Origin: Chthonobacter rhizosphaerae
GTDB lineage: Bacteria; Pseudomonadota; Alphaproteobacteria; Rhizobiales; Pleomorphomonadaceae
Length of the DNA: 64,000 nt
Direction: 5' to 3'
Assembly (NCBI RefSeq): GCF_013839525.1
Contig: NZ_JACDIS010000017.1
Coordinates: forward strand, 1 to 64,000
The notes below the pieces were generated by a model that did not search any database, had not been told where the DNA came from, and saw nothing but the letters and a program-made list of their open reading frames with translations. Numbering within the stretch: the stretch's first letter is position 1; every line of letters starts with the position of its first letter. The translations under genes and the position numbers were made by a program. Below, in pieces: positions 24,784 through 34,523 of this stretch.

Positions 24784-25922
24784 TGACGCTCCCGGCCGGC
24801 GACGCCACCGAACAGGCCACCTTCCAGGTGCTCGTGCGGGCGCTGGACAAGCTGCTCGCGCCGATCCGGCCGTTCCTGGACGATCCGGCGGTCTCGGAGG
24901 TGCTGATCAACGGCGTCGCGGACATCTACGTTGAGCGGCGCGGCAAACTGGAGAAGTCGGACGCGCGCTTCGCCACCCGCGACGACCTGGACGCCGCGGC
25001 GCGCAGCATCGCGCAGTTCTCCGGCAAGCGGCTGACACCCGAGGAGCCCAGCATTGAGGCGCGCCTGCCGGACGGTTCGCGCGTCCACATCGTCCAGCCG
25101 CCGGCCGCGCGCTCGGGCCTGTGCATCTCCATCCGGCGCTTCCTGCGCGAACACCGGTCGATCGACGACCTCGTCCGCCAGGGCAGCCTCACGGAGCCGA
25201 CGCTGGCGCTCCTCAAGGCTTCGGTGAAACTGCACAAGAACGTCATCATCTCCGGCGGCACGGGCACCGGCAAGACGACGATGCTGAACGCCCTGTCGGA
25301 GGCCTTCGAGGACCACGAGCGGGTCATCGTGATCGAGGACACGACCGAGCTGCAGATCCGCAAGGACCACGTGGTCTATTTCGAGACGACCAAGCCGGAC
25401 CGCTTCGGCCGCGGTGGCGCGAGCATCCGCGAACTCTTCCGGGCCTCGCTGCGCATGCGGCCGGACCGCATCATCGTCGGCGAGTGCCGCGGCGGCGAGG
25501 CGCTGGACATGATCCAGGCCATGACGTCCGGGCATAGTGGCAGCTTGTCCACGGTTCACGCCAACACGCCCTACGACAGCCTGCACCGGCTGGAGACGCT
25601 CGCCCTCATGTCGGATATCGACATGCCGCTGCGGCCGCTCCGGTCCCAGATCGCCTCGGCCGTGAACGTCGTCGTGCAGATCGCCCGGCTGAAGCGCTCG
25701 GGCCGCCGCCGCGTGATCGAGATCGCCGAGGTTAAGGGCCTCAACGACGACGACCAGTATGTGATCAACAGCCTCTACCGGGTCGGCGTCGACGGCCAGC
25801 CCGGCCTCGACGGTCCGCTCGCCTGGACCGGCGCGGTCCCGTCCTTTGCCGCCGAAGCCGCCGAGGACGTGTTCGAGCCCGGCGAGCCCTTGCCGGAATG
25901 GGTGACCGGCCGTCACCCGTGA
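24783..25922 (+). CDS. Second TadA/CpaF-like secretion ATPase
   Basis: A 379-residue VirB11/CpaF-family ATPase: Walker A GGTGTGKTT, Asp box EDTTELQ, Walker B RIIVGECRGGEA, His box TVHANTPYDS, and the N-terminal VSEVLINGVADIYVERRG stretch. It lacks the FHA-like domain of the other ATPase and is ~250 residues shorter. It is transcribed away from the main Tad operon with the 43-residue peptide. A second motor (for retraction or for an alternative substrate) is inference. It ends 27 bases from the convergent glycosyltransferase gene. Confidence 0.85.
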   Translation: MTLPAGDATEQATFQVLVRALDKLLAPIRPFLDDPAVSEVLINGVADIYVERRGKLEKSDARFATRDDLDAAARSIAQFSGKRLTPEEPSIEARLPDGSRVHIVQPPAARSGLCISIRRFLREHRSIDDLVRQGSLTEPTLALLKASVKLHKNVIISGGTGTGKTTMLNALSEAFEDHERVIVIEDTTELQIRKDHVVYFETTKPDRFGRGGASIRELFRASLRMRPDRIIVGECRGGEALDMIQAMTSGHSGSLSTVHANTPYDSLHRLETLALMSDIDMPLRPLRSQIASAVNVVVQIARLKRSGRRRVIEIAEVKGLNDDDQYVINSLYRVGVDGQPGLDGPLAWTGAVPSFAAEAAEDVFEPGEPLPEWVTGRHP

Positions 25923-25948
25923 CGCCGCCCCGTCCTGACCAGCCGTCC

Positions 25949-28900
25949 TTACCGCCGCTCCGCCGCCGCCGTGAACAGCACGTCCAGCCGGCGGTTCACC
26001 TCCGCGAGGATCTCGTAGTCAATGGCGTTGCGGGCGACGAAGTCGTCCACGGCCGCAGCGCTCGGCGGCGCGGCTCTGTCGGTGGCGTTGAGGATGGGGA
26101 TGTCCGGCAGCGGCTTGCGGAGTCGCCGGGCGAGCCAGGCAAGGCAGTCGGGCAGCCGCTCCACCGTGCCGACGAACCAGTAGCGGTCCAGGGCGTCGCG
26201 CCATTTGTCGGGGCCGCAGCGCATGTGGTGGAGAAAAACGCTGCCGCAGCGCGCCAGGAAGACGTCGACGCTGATCCGCTCGTAGCCGGGCTCGTGTCGC
26301 CGCCTCTCGTCCTCGAAAGCGTGGGCCGACAAGGCCGTCTGCACCGGGTCCCGGAAGAAGGTGACCATCCGGCAGCGCCGGTCCTCCAGGATCTCCGGAT
26401 AGCGGTTCTCCAGCGCCAAGAGGTCGGTGTCGAAGTGGCCGGCCAGCATGTGGGCGGGCGTCAGGGTGGACAGGTCCTGCGCGGGCGGCGTCTCCGCGTC
26501 GTCCCAGCCCGGCCTGTAGTCACGCACCAGATCGAACCACGACCGGAAGACGGCATTGCAGGTCGTCCCGGCCGCCTTCGGCAGGTGGTGGAAGACATGG
26601 AACCGGACCGCCTCGTCGCCGCGGTCGAGGCGCGCCGCATCATCGTCCGGCCGGAAGGCGACGCCCCGCTCGGCCGCGAGCCGAAGAAGGACCGGCTCTA
26701 GCGCGGCGCGGAACCGGTCCGGGTCGGCGAAGGGCATCACCTCGGCGAGCGCGGCGTCGAGCCTCGCCTCCAGGTCGGCCCGCCGGTCTGCCGAGCCGGC
26801 GATACTGATCGCGATCCTGACGTAGGCCTCCGGCGTGTCCGCCACCAGATCCTCCAGCCCGACCGAGCGGGCCCAGGCGGCGCCCTGCAGCCCGCGCTGC
26901 GTTGTTCCGGCGAGGGCCACCACGGGACGGCGGGCCGCCAGCGCTTCCACCACGGTGGTGGCGCCCGCATAGGGAAAGCTGTCCAGGTAGAGGTCCGCCG
27001 CCGCCAGGCAGACGCGCACGCCCTCGGCGTCGAGGGATTCCTCCACGACGATCCGGTCCGGCGAAAGACCTTGCCGGCGAAGCGCGTCCGCGAACCGGTC
27101 GCGAATTCGCGCCGGCGCGTGCGACCGCTTCCAGTTGCGGGCGAACGGATAGAGCACGAGGACGCTGCCGGGCACGCCCGCCAGGATGGCCGTCCAGGCG
27201 GCGATCAGGCGATCGTTGATCTTCCCCCACATGGCGCCGCTCACCAGCACTACGCGCTCGTCCAGGATGCCGAGCCGCCGCCGGGCGGCCATCCTGTCTG
27301 TCGTTGCCGTCCAGCCGAGCGGGTCGAAGCACTGGAAGGGATCGGCGGCAAGCACCAGGGGCTCCAGGTGGTGGCCGGTCGATCCAGTCGCAGGCTCCGT
27401 CATCGGGGCGGACAGGAAGGCGTCGACGCTGCGGAACCCCACGGGCTGCGGGCTGACCGCCGCCATGGCGATCTGGAGCGGCGCGAGCCGGTGCGCGACG
27501 ATCTCCGCCGCCCGGTTCGCCTGCGACACGTAGGAGCCGAGCACGGCGACGTCGAGGTCGAGCGCACGGATCGACGCCACCGCGTCCTCGGTGGAAAGCC
27601 CCGTCACGTCGACAACGGGCGGTGGCTCGAAGGCGCCGCGCCAGCCGGCGCCGCTCCCTGCCAGCGTCACGACGACCGGGTCGAACGGCCCGCGGCGGAG
27701 CGCTTCCGCAAGGCCCGACGCGAGGCGTCCCTCCGGCGTGGGGCCGACGTCGTAGAGCAGGATGCCGACCTTCAGCCGCGCGCGCATCCGTGGCGTCCGG
27801 GGCGGCCCGGCAAGGTCGTGCCCGGCCCGCGCGAGGCGGCGCTCTACCGCGTCCGCCATGGCGGCGGCCATTGGCGCGAGCGAGCCGGAGCCAAATAGGA
27901 CGCCGAGGTTGCGCTGGCCGTCGAGCACCGCCCCGGCAAGACGGAAGCGGTAGTCGCCCGCTTCGCCTGCCGCGAACGCCGATGCCGCGCTCTCGTAGAG
28001 CCGGGTGGCGGCGGCGACCGCCGCATCGACGTCCGCCTCGTCGGTCACAGTGGCGGGTTCGCGGACGAGCACGGCCGCGACCTCAGCCGTTCGGTGAACG
28101 ACCGCCTGCGGCAGGTCCTCCAACTCGACCGGTTCACCGAGCGCGCGCGGCGTGCTATGGAGGGCGACAAGCAGGAAGGCCCGCAGTCTGTCGAGCTCGG
28201 CGCCGCTCCGCCAGAGCCCGCCAGCCGCGTCAAGGTGAACGGCCTCGGCGGCCGAGAGCGGCGCAAGGCGCGCGGCCGGCCAGGCGCGCACCAGCGACCC
28301 CATCCAGCCGTCGGCGGCCACGAGGGCGCGCAGCGTCTTGCCGCTCGCGCCGGCGATGCCGTCCGCCAGACTGCGGCGGGCATCGCAGAGCCGGTCCATC
28401 GCGGCCGTGTCGGTGGCAAGCGCCATGGCGTCGGCGGCGGCGGCGTAGGCCTCTGCGGCTTGGATCAGCGGCGGCCGCGCCCACCGGACATCCGCTGTCG
28501 CAGGCGGACGGTCGGCAACCGTTCCAGAGAGCGAGAGACGTCCCAGCCGCACCGGAGCAGGCGCAGGATCGGTGCCGTCCGGACCCACCGCGACGGCGTG
28601 GATCACCACCGTCGACGGTCCAATGCCGACCGGCACGGCAAGGCTGGCGCCGCCGTCGAGATCGGCCGTCGCCCGCATCGCGCCGTCCACGGACACGCCC
28701 GCCACCACGCGCCGATCCGGCGCCGCGATCGCCGGCTCAAGGTCCAGGTGCAACGTCCGCTCGCCCGGCTGGTCGGGAAGGGCCAGCCGCAGCAGCGCTT
28801 CCGACGTGGTGGCCAAAAGGCCGTCCTCCACCACGGTCCAGTCCGCACCCGGATCCACCCACCGGCCGGCGGAAAGGCCGAGGCTCCGGGTCTCGCCGAG

Positions 28901-30847
28901 GTTGAGGCGGATCCGTCCCTCGGCCTCGTCCGACGCGGAGGCAACCGCGATGCCGGCGAAGCTCGGCCACGCGGCGCCCTCGGACCGCCGGGGCTCGAGG
29001 GGCTCCAGGTCGAACCCCAGGGCGATGGTGCGGGCCTGCCCACTACCGGGTGGAAGCGGCAGGATGATGTCGGCGTTTTCGACGAACTGCCCTTCGAACG
29101 CCGTCATGCCGTCGGTCGTGATCCGGGCCCAGCCGTCGAAGCCCCGCCGTCCCACCGAGAGGACGAGATCGACGGGTCCAGGCCGCGCGGCGATGTCGAT
29201 CGAGAGCCGTGCGTAGGACCCGGTCGGCGTCATCCCGCCGTCGCCCGCCGGCGCCCAGTCTGGCGCGGACGGCAGGACGGCGGCGAGTGCTGGCCGGTTC
29301 GCCGCCGCCTCGCGCTCCGAAAGGGCCGTTGGCGCCAGGATGGCCGCTTGTGGTCGGGCGTCCGTGACGGCGAGCCGCTCCAGGCCGAACCAGCCGGCCG
29401 GCGTGAAGGCTCCCCGAATGCGGCCCTTTGCAACGGCCGGCGCGATCGAAAGGTCCAGCCGCACGTCCGTCACCGGATCGGTGGAGGCCGCCAGCGGCAG
29501 CTGGAGGTCGACCCGGTCCTCCGCCTCCACTTGGTCGGCGAGTCTGCCGTTCCGCCGGACGGAAAGTCGGTGGCGCCCAGCCGGGAGCGAGATCGACAGG
29601 GTGAGGCCAATCGGCCGCGCCTCCGTCTCGATCAGGAAGCGGAGCGCCGCGTCGGGTCCGCTGCTGAAGAAGCCGCCCCAGGTCTCGTCGATCCACCCGC
29701 CGGCCAACACCGGGCGGAAGCCGGCGCTCTCCCCTGCGATCAGCTCGTCCCCGGGCCGAAGGCGGGCGAGCCGGCGCGGCTCGTCCAGGCGCGAGGAGGC
29801 GCCGTCCGGCGACAGCATCCATCGCACAGCGCGCGGCAGCGTGCGCGGATCGGCCAGCCAGCCGGCGATCCGCTCCACTGAGCGTCCGGACCGGGCGGCC
29901 GCCCCGATCAACGTCCAACCGGCGCTGCCGCGGAGGGAGGGGGCGGCGGCGCGCGCCCGGGCCGACGCCCGTGTCAGGTCGTCGATCAAACCGGCTCGGT
30001 CGCCGGTCGCCGAATACCGGCGGGCGCGCACGACCGCCGCCGTCATAGCGAGGCGAGCCTTGAGGGCGCGACGCTCCTTCGGGTCGGCCGCCGGCAGGGC
30101 CGGCGACGCGGCCAGCAGGTCCAGCGTGTCCGCCATGTCGGCGAGCCCACGCGCGTTGGTGAAAGGCCGGCCGGCGCCCTGCCGGAAATAGCTGTTCTCC
30201 CGGTGGACGCGATAGCCGCCGAGAACGGCCGGGATCGCCCGCGTCGGCCCGTGGAGCGCAGCCGCGCCCAGAAGCACGGCATCCGCACTGATCCGCCAGC
30301 GCGCTTCGGGCAGCGGAAAGACCCAGGCCACCGCCTCGCGCCGGAACACGTTCCCGGAGGTCGGCGGATAGGCGAACACGCCCCGCGCCAGCAGCGACCG
30401 CCTGTTGTCGCCCGTCACAGCCGCCGCGCTCGCCGGATAGAGTCCGAGCGACCGGCCCGCCGTGTCGATCATCTCCAGCAGCGACGCATAGGCGGAGAAG
30501 TCCGGATGATGATGGAGGAGCACGGTCTCCAGCGCCTCCGGCCGCAGCAGGTCGTCGCTGTCGAGGAAGAGCACGAGGTCGCCGGACGTCCGGGCGAACC
30601 CGGCGTTCATGGCCGACGCCTGCCCGCCGTTCGGCTTTGCGACGACCGTGATGCGCGACCCGAAGCGCCGCGCGAGCGCGAGCGAGTTGTCGGCCGACCC
30701 GTCGTCCACCACCACGATCTCGTCCGGCGGCGCGGTCTGGCCGAGGATGCTCTCGATGCAGTCCGTCAGAAATCCGCTATAGTCGTGGTTGGTGACGATC
30801 ACGCTGACCGTCGGATCGCGCCGTGTCGATCGCGACCGGCTACTCAT
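25949..30847 (-). CDS. Giant GT2 + GT41-like glycosyltransferase + sulfotransferase protein
   Basis: A 1632-residue cytoplasmic-looking protein. Residues ~12-230 are a GT2 glycosyltransferase (VSVIVTNHDY, VVVDDGS, FLDSDD). Residues ~350-860 contain beta-rich modules, one with the GWxxxxWGxxxSxG signature (AGGWIDETWGGFFSSGPDA) found on other bacterial glycosyltransferases. Residues ~1000-1400 resemble the O-GlcNAc-transferase catalytic region (GT41): ADLYLDSFPYAGATTVVEAL. The last ~215 residues are a sulfotransferase: FHHLPKAAGTT for the 5'-phosphosulfate loop and FFRDPVQTALSAHAF for the 3'-phosphate site. It would build and sulfate a glycan, perhaps on a protein. The overlap (8 bases) with the next gene shows co-translation. 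Acceptor unknown. Confidence 0.85.
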   Translation of the reverse strand: MSSRSRSTRRDPTVSVIVTNHDYSGFLTDCIESILGQTAPPDEIVVVDDGSADNSLALARRFGSRITVVAKPNGGQASAMNAGFARTSGDLVLFLDSDDLLRPEALETVLLHHHPDFSAYASLLEMIDTAGRSLGLYPASAAAVTGDNRRSLLARGVFAYPPTSGNVFRREAVAWVFPLPEARWRISADAVLLGAAALHGPTRAIPAVLGGYRVHRENSYFRQGAGRPFTNARGLADMADTLDLLAASPALPAADPKERRALKARLAMTAAVVRARRYSATGDRAGLIDDLTRASARARAAAPSLRGSAGWTLIGAAARSGRSVERIAGWLADPRTLPRAVRWMLSPDGASSRLDEPRRLARLRPGDELIAGESAGFRPVLAGGWIDETWGGFFSSGPDAALRFLIETEARPIGLTLSISLPAGRHRLSVRRNGRLADQVEAEDRVDLQLPLAASTDPVTDVRLDLSIAPAVAKGRIRGAFTPAGWFGLERLAVTDARPQAAILAPTALSEREAAANRPALAAVLPSAPDWAPAGDGGMTPTGSYARLSIDIAARPGPVDLVLSVGRRGFDGWARITTDGMTAFEGQFVENADIILPLPPGSGQARTIALGFDLEPLEPRRSEGAAWPSFAGIAVASASDEAEGRIRLNLGETRSLGLSAGRWVDPGADWTVVEDGLLATTSEALLRLALPDQPGERTLHLDLEPAIAAPDRRVVAGVSVDGAMRATADLDGGASLAVPVGIGPSTVVIHAVAVGPDGTDPAPAPVRLGRLSLSGTVADRPPATADVRWARPPLIQAAEAYAAAADAMALATDTAAMDRLCDARRSLADGIAGASGKTLRALVAADGWMGSLVRAWPAARLAPLSAAEAVHLDAAGGLWRSGAELDRLRAFLLVALHSTPRALGEPVELEDLPQAVVHRTAEVAAVLVREPATVTDEADVDAAVAAATRLYESAASAFAAGEAGDYRFRLAGAVLDGQRNLGVLFGSGSLAPMAAAMADAVERRLARAGHDLAGPPRTPRMRARLKVGILLYDVGPTPEGRLASGLAEALRRGPFDPVVVTLAGSGAGWRGAFEPPPVVDVTGLSTEDAVASIRALDLDVAVLGSYVSQANRAAEIVAHRLAPLQIAMAAVSPQPVGFRSVDAFLSAPMTEPATGSTGHHLEPLVLAADPFQCFDPLGWTATTDRMAARRRLGILDERVVLVSGAMWGKINDRLIAAWTAILAGVPGSVLVLYPFARNWKRSHAPARIRDRFADALRRQGLSPDRIVVEESLDAEGVRVCLAAADLYLDSFPYAGATTVVEALAARRPVVALAGTTQRGLQGAAWARSVGLEDLVADTPEAYVRIAISIAGSADRRADLEARLDAALAEVMPFADPDRFRAALEPVLLRLAAERGVAFRPDDDAARLDRGDEAVRFHVFHHLPKAAGTTCNAVFRSWFDLVRDYRPGWDDAETPPAQDLSTLTPAHMLAGHFDTDLLALENRYPEILEDRRCRMVTFFRDPVQTALSAHAFEDERRRHEPGYERISVDVFLARCGSVFLHHMRCGPDKWRDALDRYWFVGTVERLPDCLAWLARRLRKPLPDIPILNATDRAAPPSAAAVDDFVARNAIDYEILAEVNRRLDVLFTAAAERR

Positions 30848-33800
30848 GGCCCTGTCCTCCCTGCATCGGCGGCTCCGAAAGCCGGACCGGCGGCCGGTCA
30901 GAGAGGGACACCGACACCACCGCCCCGCCGATCAGCGAGGCAGCCGGCTCGCCCGTCGCGATCCCCAGGTTGACAAGGCGGTCGGTCGAGATCCGCAGTG
31001 GCACCACGGCCTCCTCGGCCATCACCGGCAGGTCCAGCACCAGGGTGTCTCGGCCGCCGTCCCGGCTCCGAGCCGTTCCGGAAGGGCCGGTGATCGACAG
31101 GTGCTGGTCGTGTCCAGGAAGCGTCAGCGTCGTCACGGTCAGCACGCGGCCGGCCGGTCCGGCCGGAACGCGCAGTCTCAACGTCGCCCGGTTCACCGCC
31201 AGCCAGAGCGCGCCGTCGCTGGGGACATGCCAGTCGGCCGGCCGCGCCGCTAACCGGTGGAGCGCTTCCGCGTCCAACGGCGCTTCGCCGAGGCCGGGCA
31301 GGTCGTCCTCCGCCTGCGCGCCGCAAGGTGAAACCGAGATCCACCCGATCCAGACCGCCGCGTTACCGACCTCCAGGCGCACCGACGCGGTGTCTCCCTC
31401 CCGGCCCGGCAGGCAGAGGCGGAGGGTGTTGACGTCCGACAGGCGAAGCCCCGTCCGCACGCCGTCCACTGTCGCGGCGATGTCCGCCACCTTGGCGTCG
31501 CTCACCGTCGCGACGCCGTCCGCCACCCAGTGGTTTGGCCCTTCAAGGCCGCAGTAGAGCGTCACGACCGCTCCGGTTTCCGCCCCGGACGGAAGCTGCA
31601 CCATAAAATCCACCACCGGCCGGACGATCCGCGCCGGCGCGCCCGCCGCCGGCACGTCGAGCGCAGCGACGTCCTCCAGGGCCAGAATCTCGACCGGATG
31701 GTGCCGGCGGTCGGGAACGGGTGGCCGCAGGCCATCCCGTTCTCCGCGCCCGTCGACCGCCACGAAGTGAAGGCGCGCGTCCGCGGGGAGGAGCCCGGTC
31801 TCGGCCTCCGGAACGAGCAGAAGGGTCACACGGGTCGCCCCGGCGGCGTCGAAGGCGACGGCCGGCAGCAGCAGCGCCAGACTCCGACCGCCGTCGACCG
31901 GATAGACTTCCAGGTCGCAAGCCCCGGCCCGCGCCTCAGGCAGCGCAAGCAATCCGGAAGCCGTCCGGCAGTCGAGGCCGAGCAGAAGGATCGTCCAACC
32001 GGATGCCGCGTCGACGGACACGGCGATGTCGAGCCGTCGGTCCACCGCCCGTGCACCGCCCGGTCCAGGCCAGTCCCATCCGGACAGCAGGATGGCATCA
32101 ACCCTGTCGCTGGGCTCGATTTTCAAGCCCCCGTCCGCCGCGACCAGAGGCGCCGGACGCGCGAAGCCCATGGGGGCGATTCCCGCCGCAAGACTCAAGA
32201 GCATGATCGCCGGTCGCGTCCTTGCTCGCGCGGCTTTGGGCGCGGCCGGGCGGGTGAGGGTGAGCACCGCCAGGAAGCCGTCCGGCTCAGGCGAAAGCAC
32301 CGCCCCCGGCACGCAAACGAGAAGGTCGCCGCCTTCGAGCCGCCACGTCACCGGCCGGCCGTTGCAGCGCACCTCCAGGCCGGCGACGGCCGCCCGGGAC
32401 GGGCCGTCGAGGCCGAGCCGGACGGTCCATCCGGGCGCGTGCCGGCCGAACCGTATCGCCAGGGTGGCGACATCGTCTGCCATGGCCGCCCCCGCCGGGG
32501 CATGGTCCACCCATCCCCAGCCGAGGGCGTCACCCAGCCGCGGTCGGCTGTCTGCCGTCAGCCGGTCGCCGTGGTCGAGCACGGGCCGAAGCGACGGTCC
32601 GGCGACGGTGTCGCGGTCGCACCACGCGGCCGGGAAGGGCCAGGGGTCGCGGTCCACGGCAGCGGGCAGGCTGGAACGGCCGAACCATGCCTGTGCGATG
32701 TTCGTCAGAACGAACCCCAGGTGGGCGGCGCGCGCGATCAGGGGCGCGCCCGTCGCCGCCACCGCAAGCCGGGCCGCTTCGCCGACGAGCGCGAGGACGC
32801 TCGCGCCGCGCCGGATTCTGACGCCAATCCGCCGAAACAAAACACGGTCGTCTGCGACGATGCCGGGCGCTCCGTCAGCCGACATCGCGGTCCGGACGAT
32901 CCGGCGATGCAGCCGCAGACGGTTGATGCCCAAGAACGGACCGGGCCGCAGGCGCGGCAGTCGCCGGAGGAGATCACGCCAGGCGGCGACGCGGGCCTTC
33001 AGAAGGGCCGGGCGATGGGCCGGTTCGCGGGCGAACGGCCCGTACCAGAGGTTCCGCCCATGGACGCGATACTGCCCCAACACCGCGTTGCAGTGATCGA
33101 CCGGTCCGAGCGCAAGCATCATCGTGACGAGATGGAGGTCTGCCGAGATGCGCCAGCGCTCCTCCGGGATCGGCATGACGGCCTTCAGCGCCGCCCTGGA
33201 GAAGGCGTTGCCGCTGGTCGGCATGAAGAGCACCTGTCCGTCGGCGAGGAGCCGCGGAAGGCCGTCGCCGCCGCTCCGCCACCGGGTCTCCGGGTAAACG
33301 CCGCAAGGCCGGCCGTGGGCGTCGATCAGCTCCAGGCCGAACTGCAGGTGAGTGGTGCGCTCGGTCCAAGCGGCTCGGATGTGGCGTAGGGCGTCCGGCA
33401 GCAGGCGATCGTCGGCGTCGAGGAAGATCACCACATCGCTTGTCGCTGCCGCGGTGCCGGCGTTGAAAGCGGAAGCCTGCCCGCCGTTCTTCTTGATGAT
33501 CGCGATCAGATCGCCTTCGGTGGCGAGCCACTGGTCGGTTCCGTCGGTCGAGCCATCGTCGACCACGATCACCTGGTCGGCCGGCGAGGTCTGGGCCCGT
33601 ACGCTGGCGACCGCGTCCGGCAGGAAGCGTAGATAATTGTATGTGTCGATGATGATGGAGATCGTCGGCTCCGCGCGCCGGGGCGGCGGCCGCGTCCGGA
33701 TGACCGCGTCGGCAACCGCCTCCGGCGTGGCGGCGACGGTGCCGAAGAGCCCATAGGCCGCCGCAAGACGCCGGCTCCGGTCGCGGTCGTTCCGCATCCC

Positions 33801-34523
33801 GCCGGCGGCCACCGCGTCGAGAGCCGTCTCCAGGGCCGGAAGAGCCTTGTCGACGTTTGCGACGTGGTGGAGGAGATCCGTGCCGAAAACCGGCGCCGGT
33901 CCAACCCACAGCACCTCCAGCCCGGCCGCGAGGGCGATCAAGGCTTCCTCAAGGCGGCGGACGGCGGAGGACGGATCCAGCGTGCCGGCGCTGCCGGCTT
34001 CGTCCGCACGACTGGCCGCTCGCCCGTCGACGATGAGGATATCGGCCTCGGTCGGAAACTCGGTCGTCGCGCGCGCTGGCATCAGCCTCGCCGTGGAGCG
34101 CGCAAGCTCGGCTTCCAGATCGGGACGGCAGCCCGTCAGCGCAACGGCTCGGCCGTCCGATGACCGCGTCCGACGAAACAAGGGCGGGCGGACGAGGGCG
34201 GCGACCGCCGCAAGGTCCGGGTCGACGGCCCTCGCGAGGCGCACCCAAAGACTGTCGGACGACGATCCGTACCGGACCACGACACGCTGGTCGAAGATGG
34301 ATGGCTCGACGGTCGCTGTCGCGTCGGAGGTAGCCCCGGGAAGCCCGTTCGCGCCTGCCGATGCGACCACCCCGCGCCCCGCGAGCGCCACCACGATGGC
34401 GTTCGGGTCCACGGGCCATTCGTTGGTCGTGACGAGGCAAAGGACTGGCGGTTCGGGCGGGCAGGGTGTCTGGAGCGCAAATGCGGCCGCCGACGCCGGG
34501 CCGCGTGCCTCAATAGCCGCCAT
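30840..34523 (-). CDS. Large glycosyltransferase protein with central GT2 domain
   Basis: A 1227-residue protein. Residues ~1-290 resemble a degenerate glycosyltransferase C-terminal half (LEVLWVGPAPVFGTDLLHHV, then NDRDRSRRLAAAYGLFG). Residues ~295-510 are a GT2 domain (ISIIIDTYNY, VVDDGSTDG, FLDADD, WRISADLHL). The C-terminal ~600 residues are beta-rich modules, with GWGWVDHAP resembling the signature seen in the neighbouring giant protein. The GT2 domain is closely similar in layout to that of the 1632-residue protein, which suggests duplication. It overlaps both neighbours (8 and 14 bases). Presumably both proteins modify the same glycan. Substrates unknown. Confidence 0.8.
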   Translation of the reverse strand: MAAIEARGPASAAAFALQTPCPPEPPVLCLVTTNEWPVDPNAIVVALAGRGVVASAGANGLPGATSDATATVEPSIFDQRVVVRYGSSSDSLWVRLARAVDPDLAAVAALVRPPLFRRTRSSDGRAVALTGCRPDLEAELARSTARLMPARATTEFPTEADILIVDGRAASRADEAGSAGTLDPSSAVRRLEEALIALAAGLEVLWVGPAPVFGTDLLHHVANVDKALPALETALDAVAAGGMRNDRDRSRRLAAAYGLFGTVAATPEAVADAVIRTRPPPRRAEPTISIIIDTYNYLRFLPDAVASVRAQTSPADQVIVVDDGSTDGTDQWLATEGDLIAIIKKNGGQASAFNAGTAAATSDVVIFLDADDRLLPDALRHIRAAWTERTTHLQFGLELIDAHGRPCGVYPETRWRSGGDGLPRLLADGQVLFMPTSGNAFSRAALKAVMPIPEERWRISADLHLVTMMLALGPVDHCNAVLGQYRVHGRNLWYGPFAREPAHRPALLKARVAAWRDLLRRLPRLRPGPFLGINRLRLHRRIVRTAMSADGAPGIVADDRVLFRRIGVRIRRGASVLALVGEAARLAVAATGAPLIARAAHLGFVLTNIAQAWFGRSSLPAAVDRDPWPFPAAWCDRDTVAGPSLRPVLDHGDRLTADSRPRLGDALGWGWVDHAPAGAAMADDVATLAIRFGRHAPGWTVRLGLDGPSRAAVAGLEVRCNGRPVTWRLEGGDLLVCVPGAVLSPEPDGFLAVLTLTRPAAPKAARARTRPAIMLLSLAAGIAPMGFARPAPLVAADGGLKIEPSDRVDAILLSGWDWPGPGGARAVDRRLDIAVSVDAASGWTILLLGLDCRTASGLLALPEARAGACDLEVYPVDGGRSLALLLPAVAFDAAGATRVTLLLVPEAETGLLPADARLHFVAVDGRGERDGLRPPVPDRRHHPVEILALEDVAALDVPAAGAPARIVRPVVDFMVQLPSGAETGAVVTLYCGLEGPNHWVADGVATVSDAKVADIAATVDGVRTGLRLSDVNTLRLCLPGREGDTASVRLEVGNAAVWIGWISVSPCGAQAEDDLPGLGEAPLDAEALHRLAARPADWHVPSDGALWLAVNRATLRLRVPAGPAGRVLTVTTLTLPGHDQHLSITGPSGTARSRDGGRDTLVLDLPVMAEEAVVPLRISTDRLVNLGIATGEPAASLIGGAVVSVSLSDRPPVRLSEPPMQGGQGHE

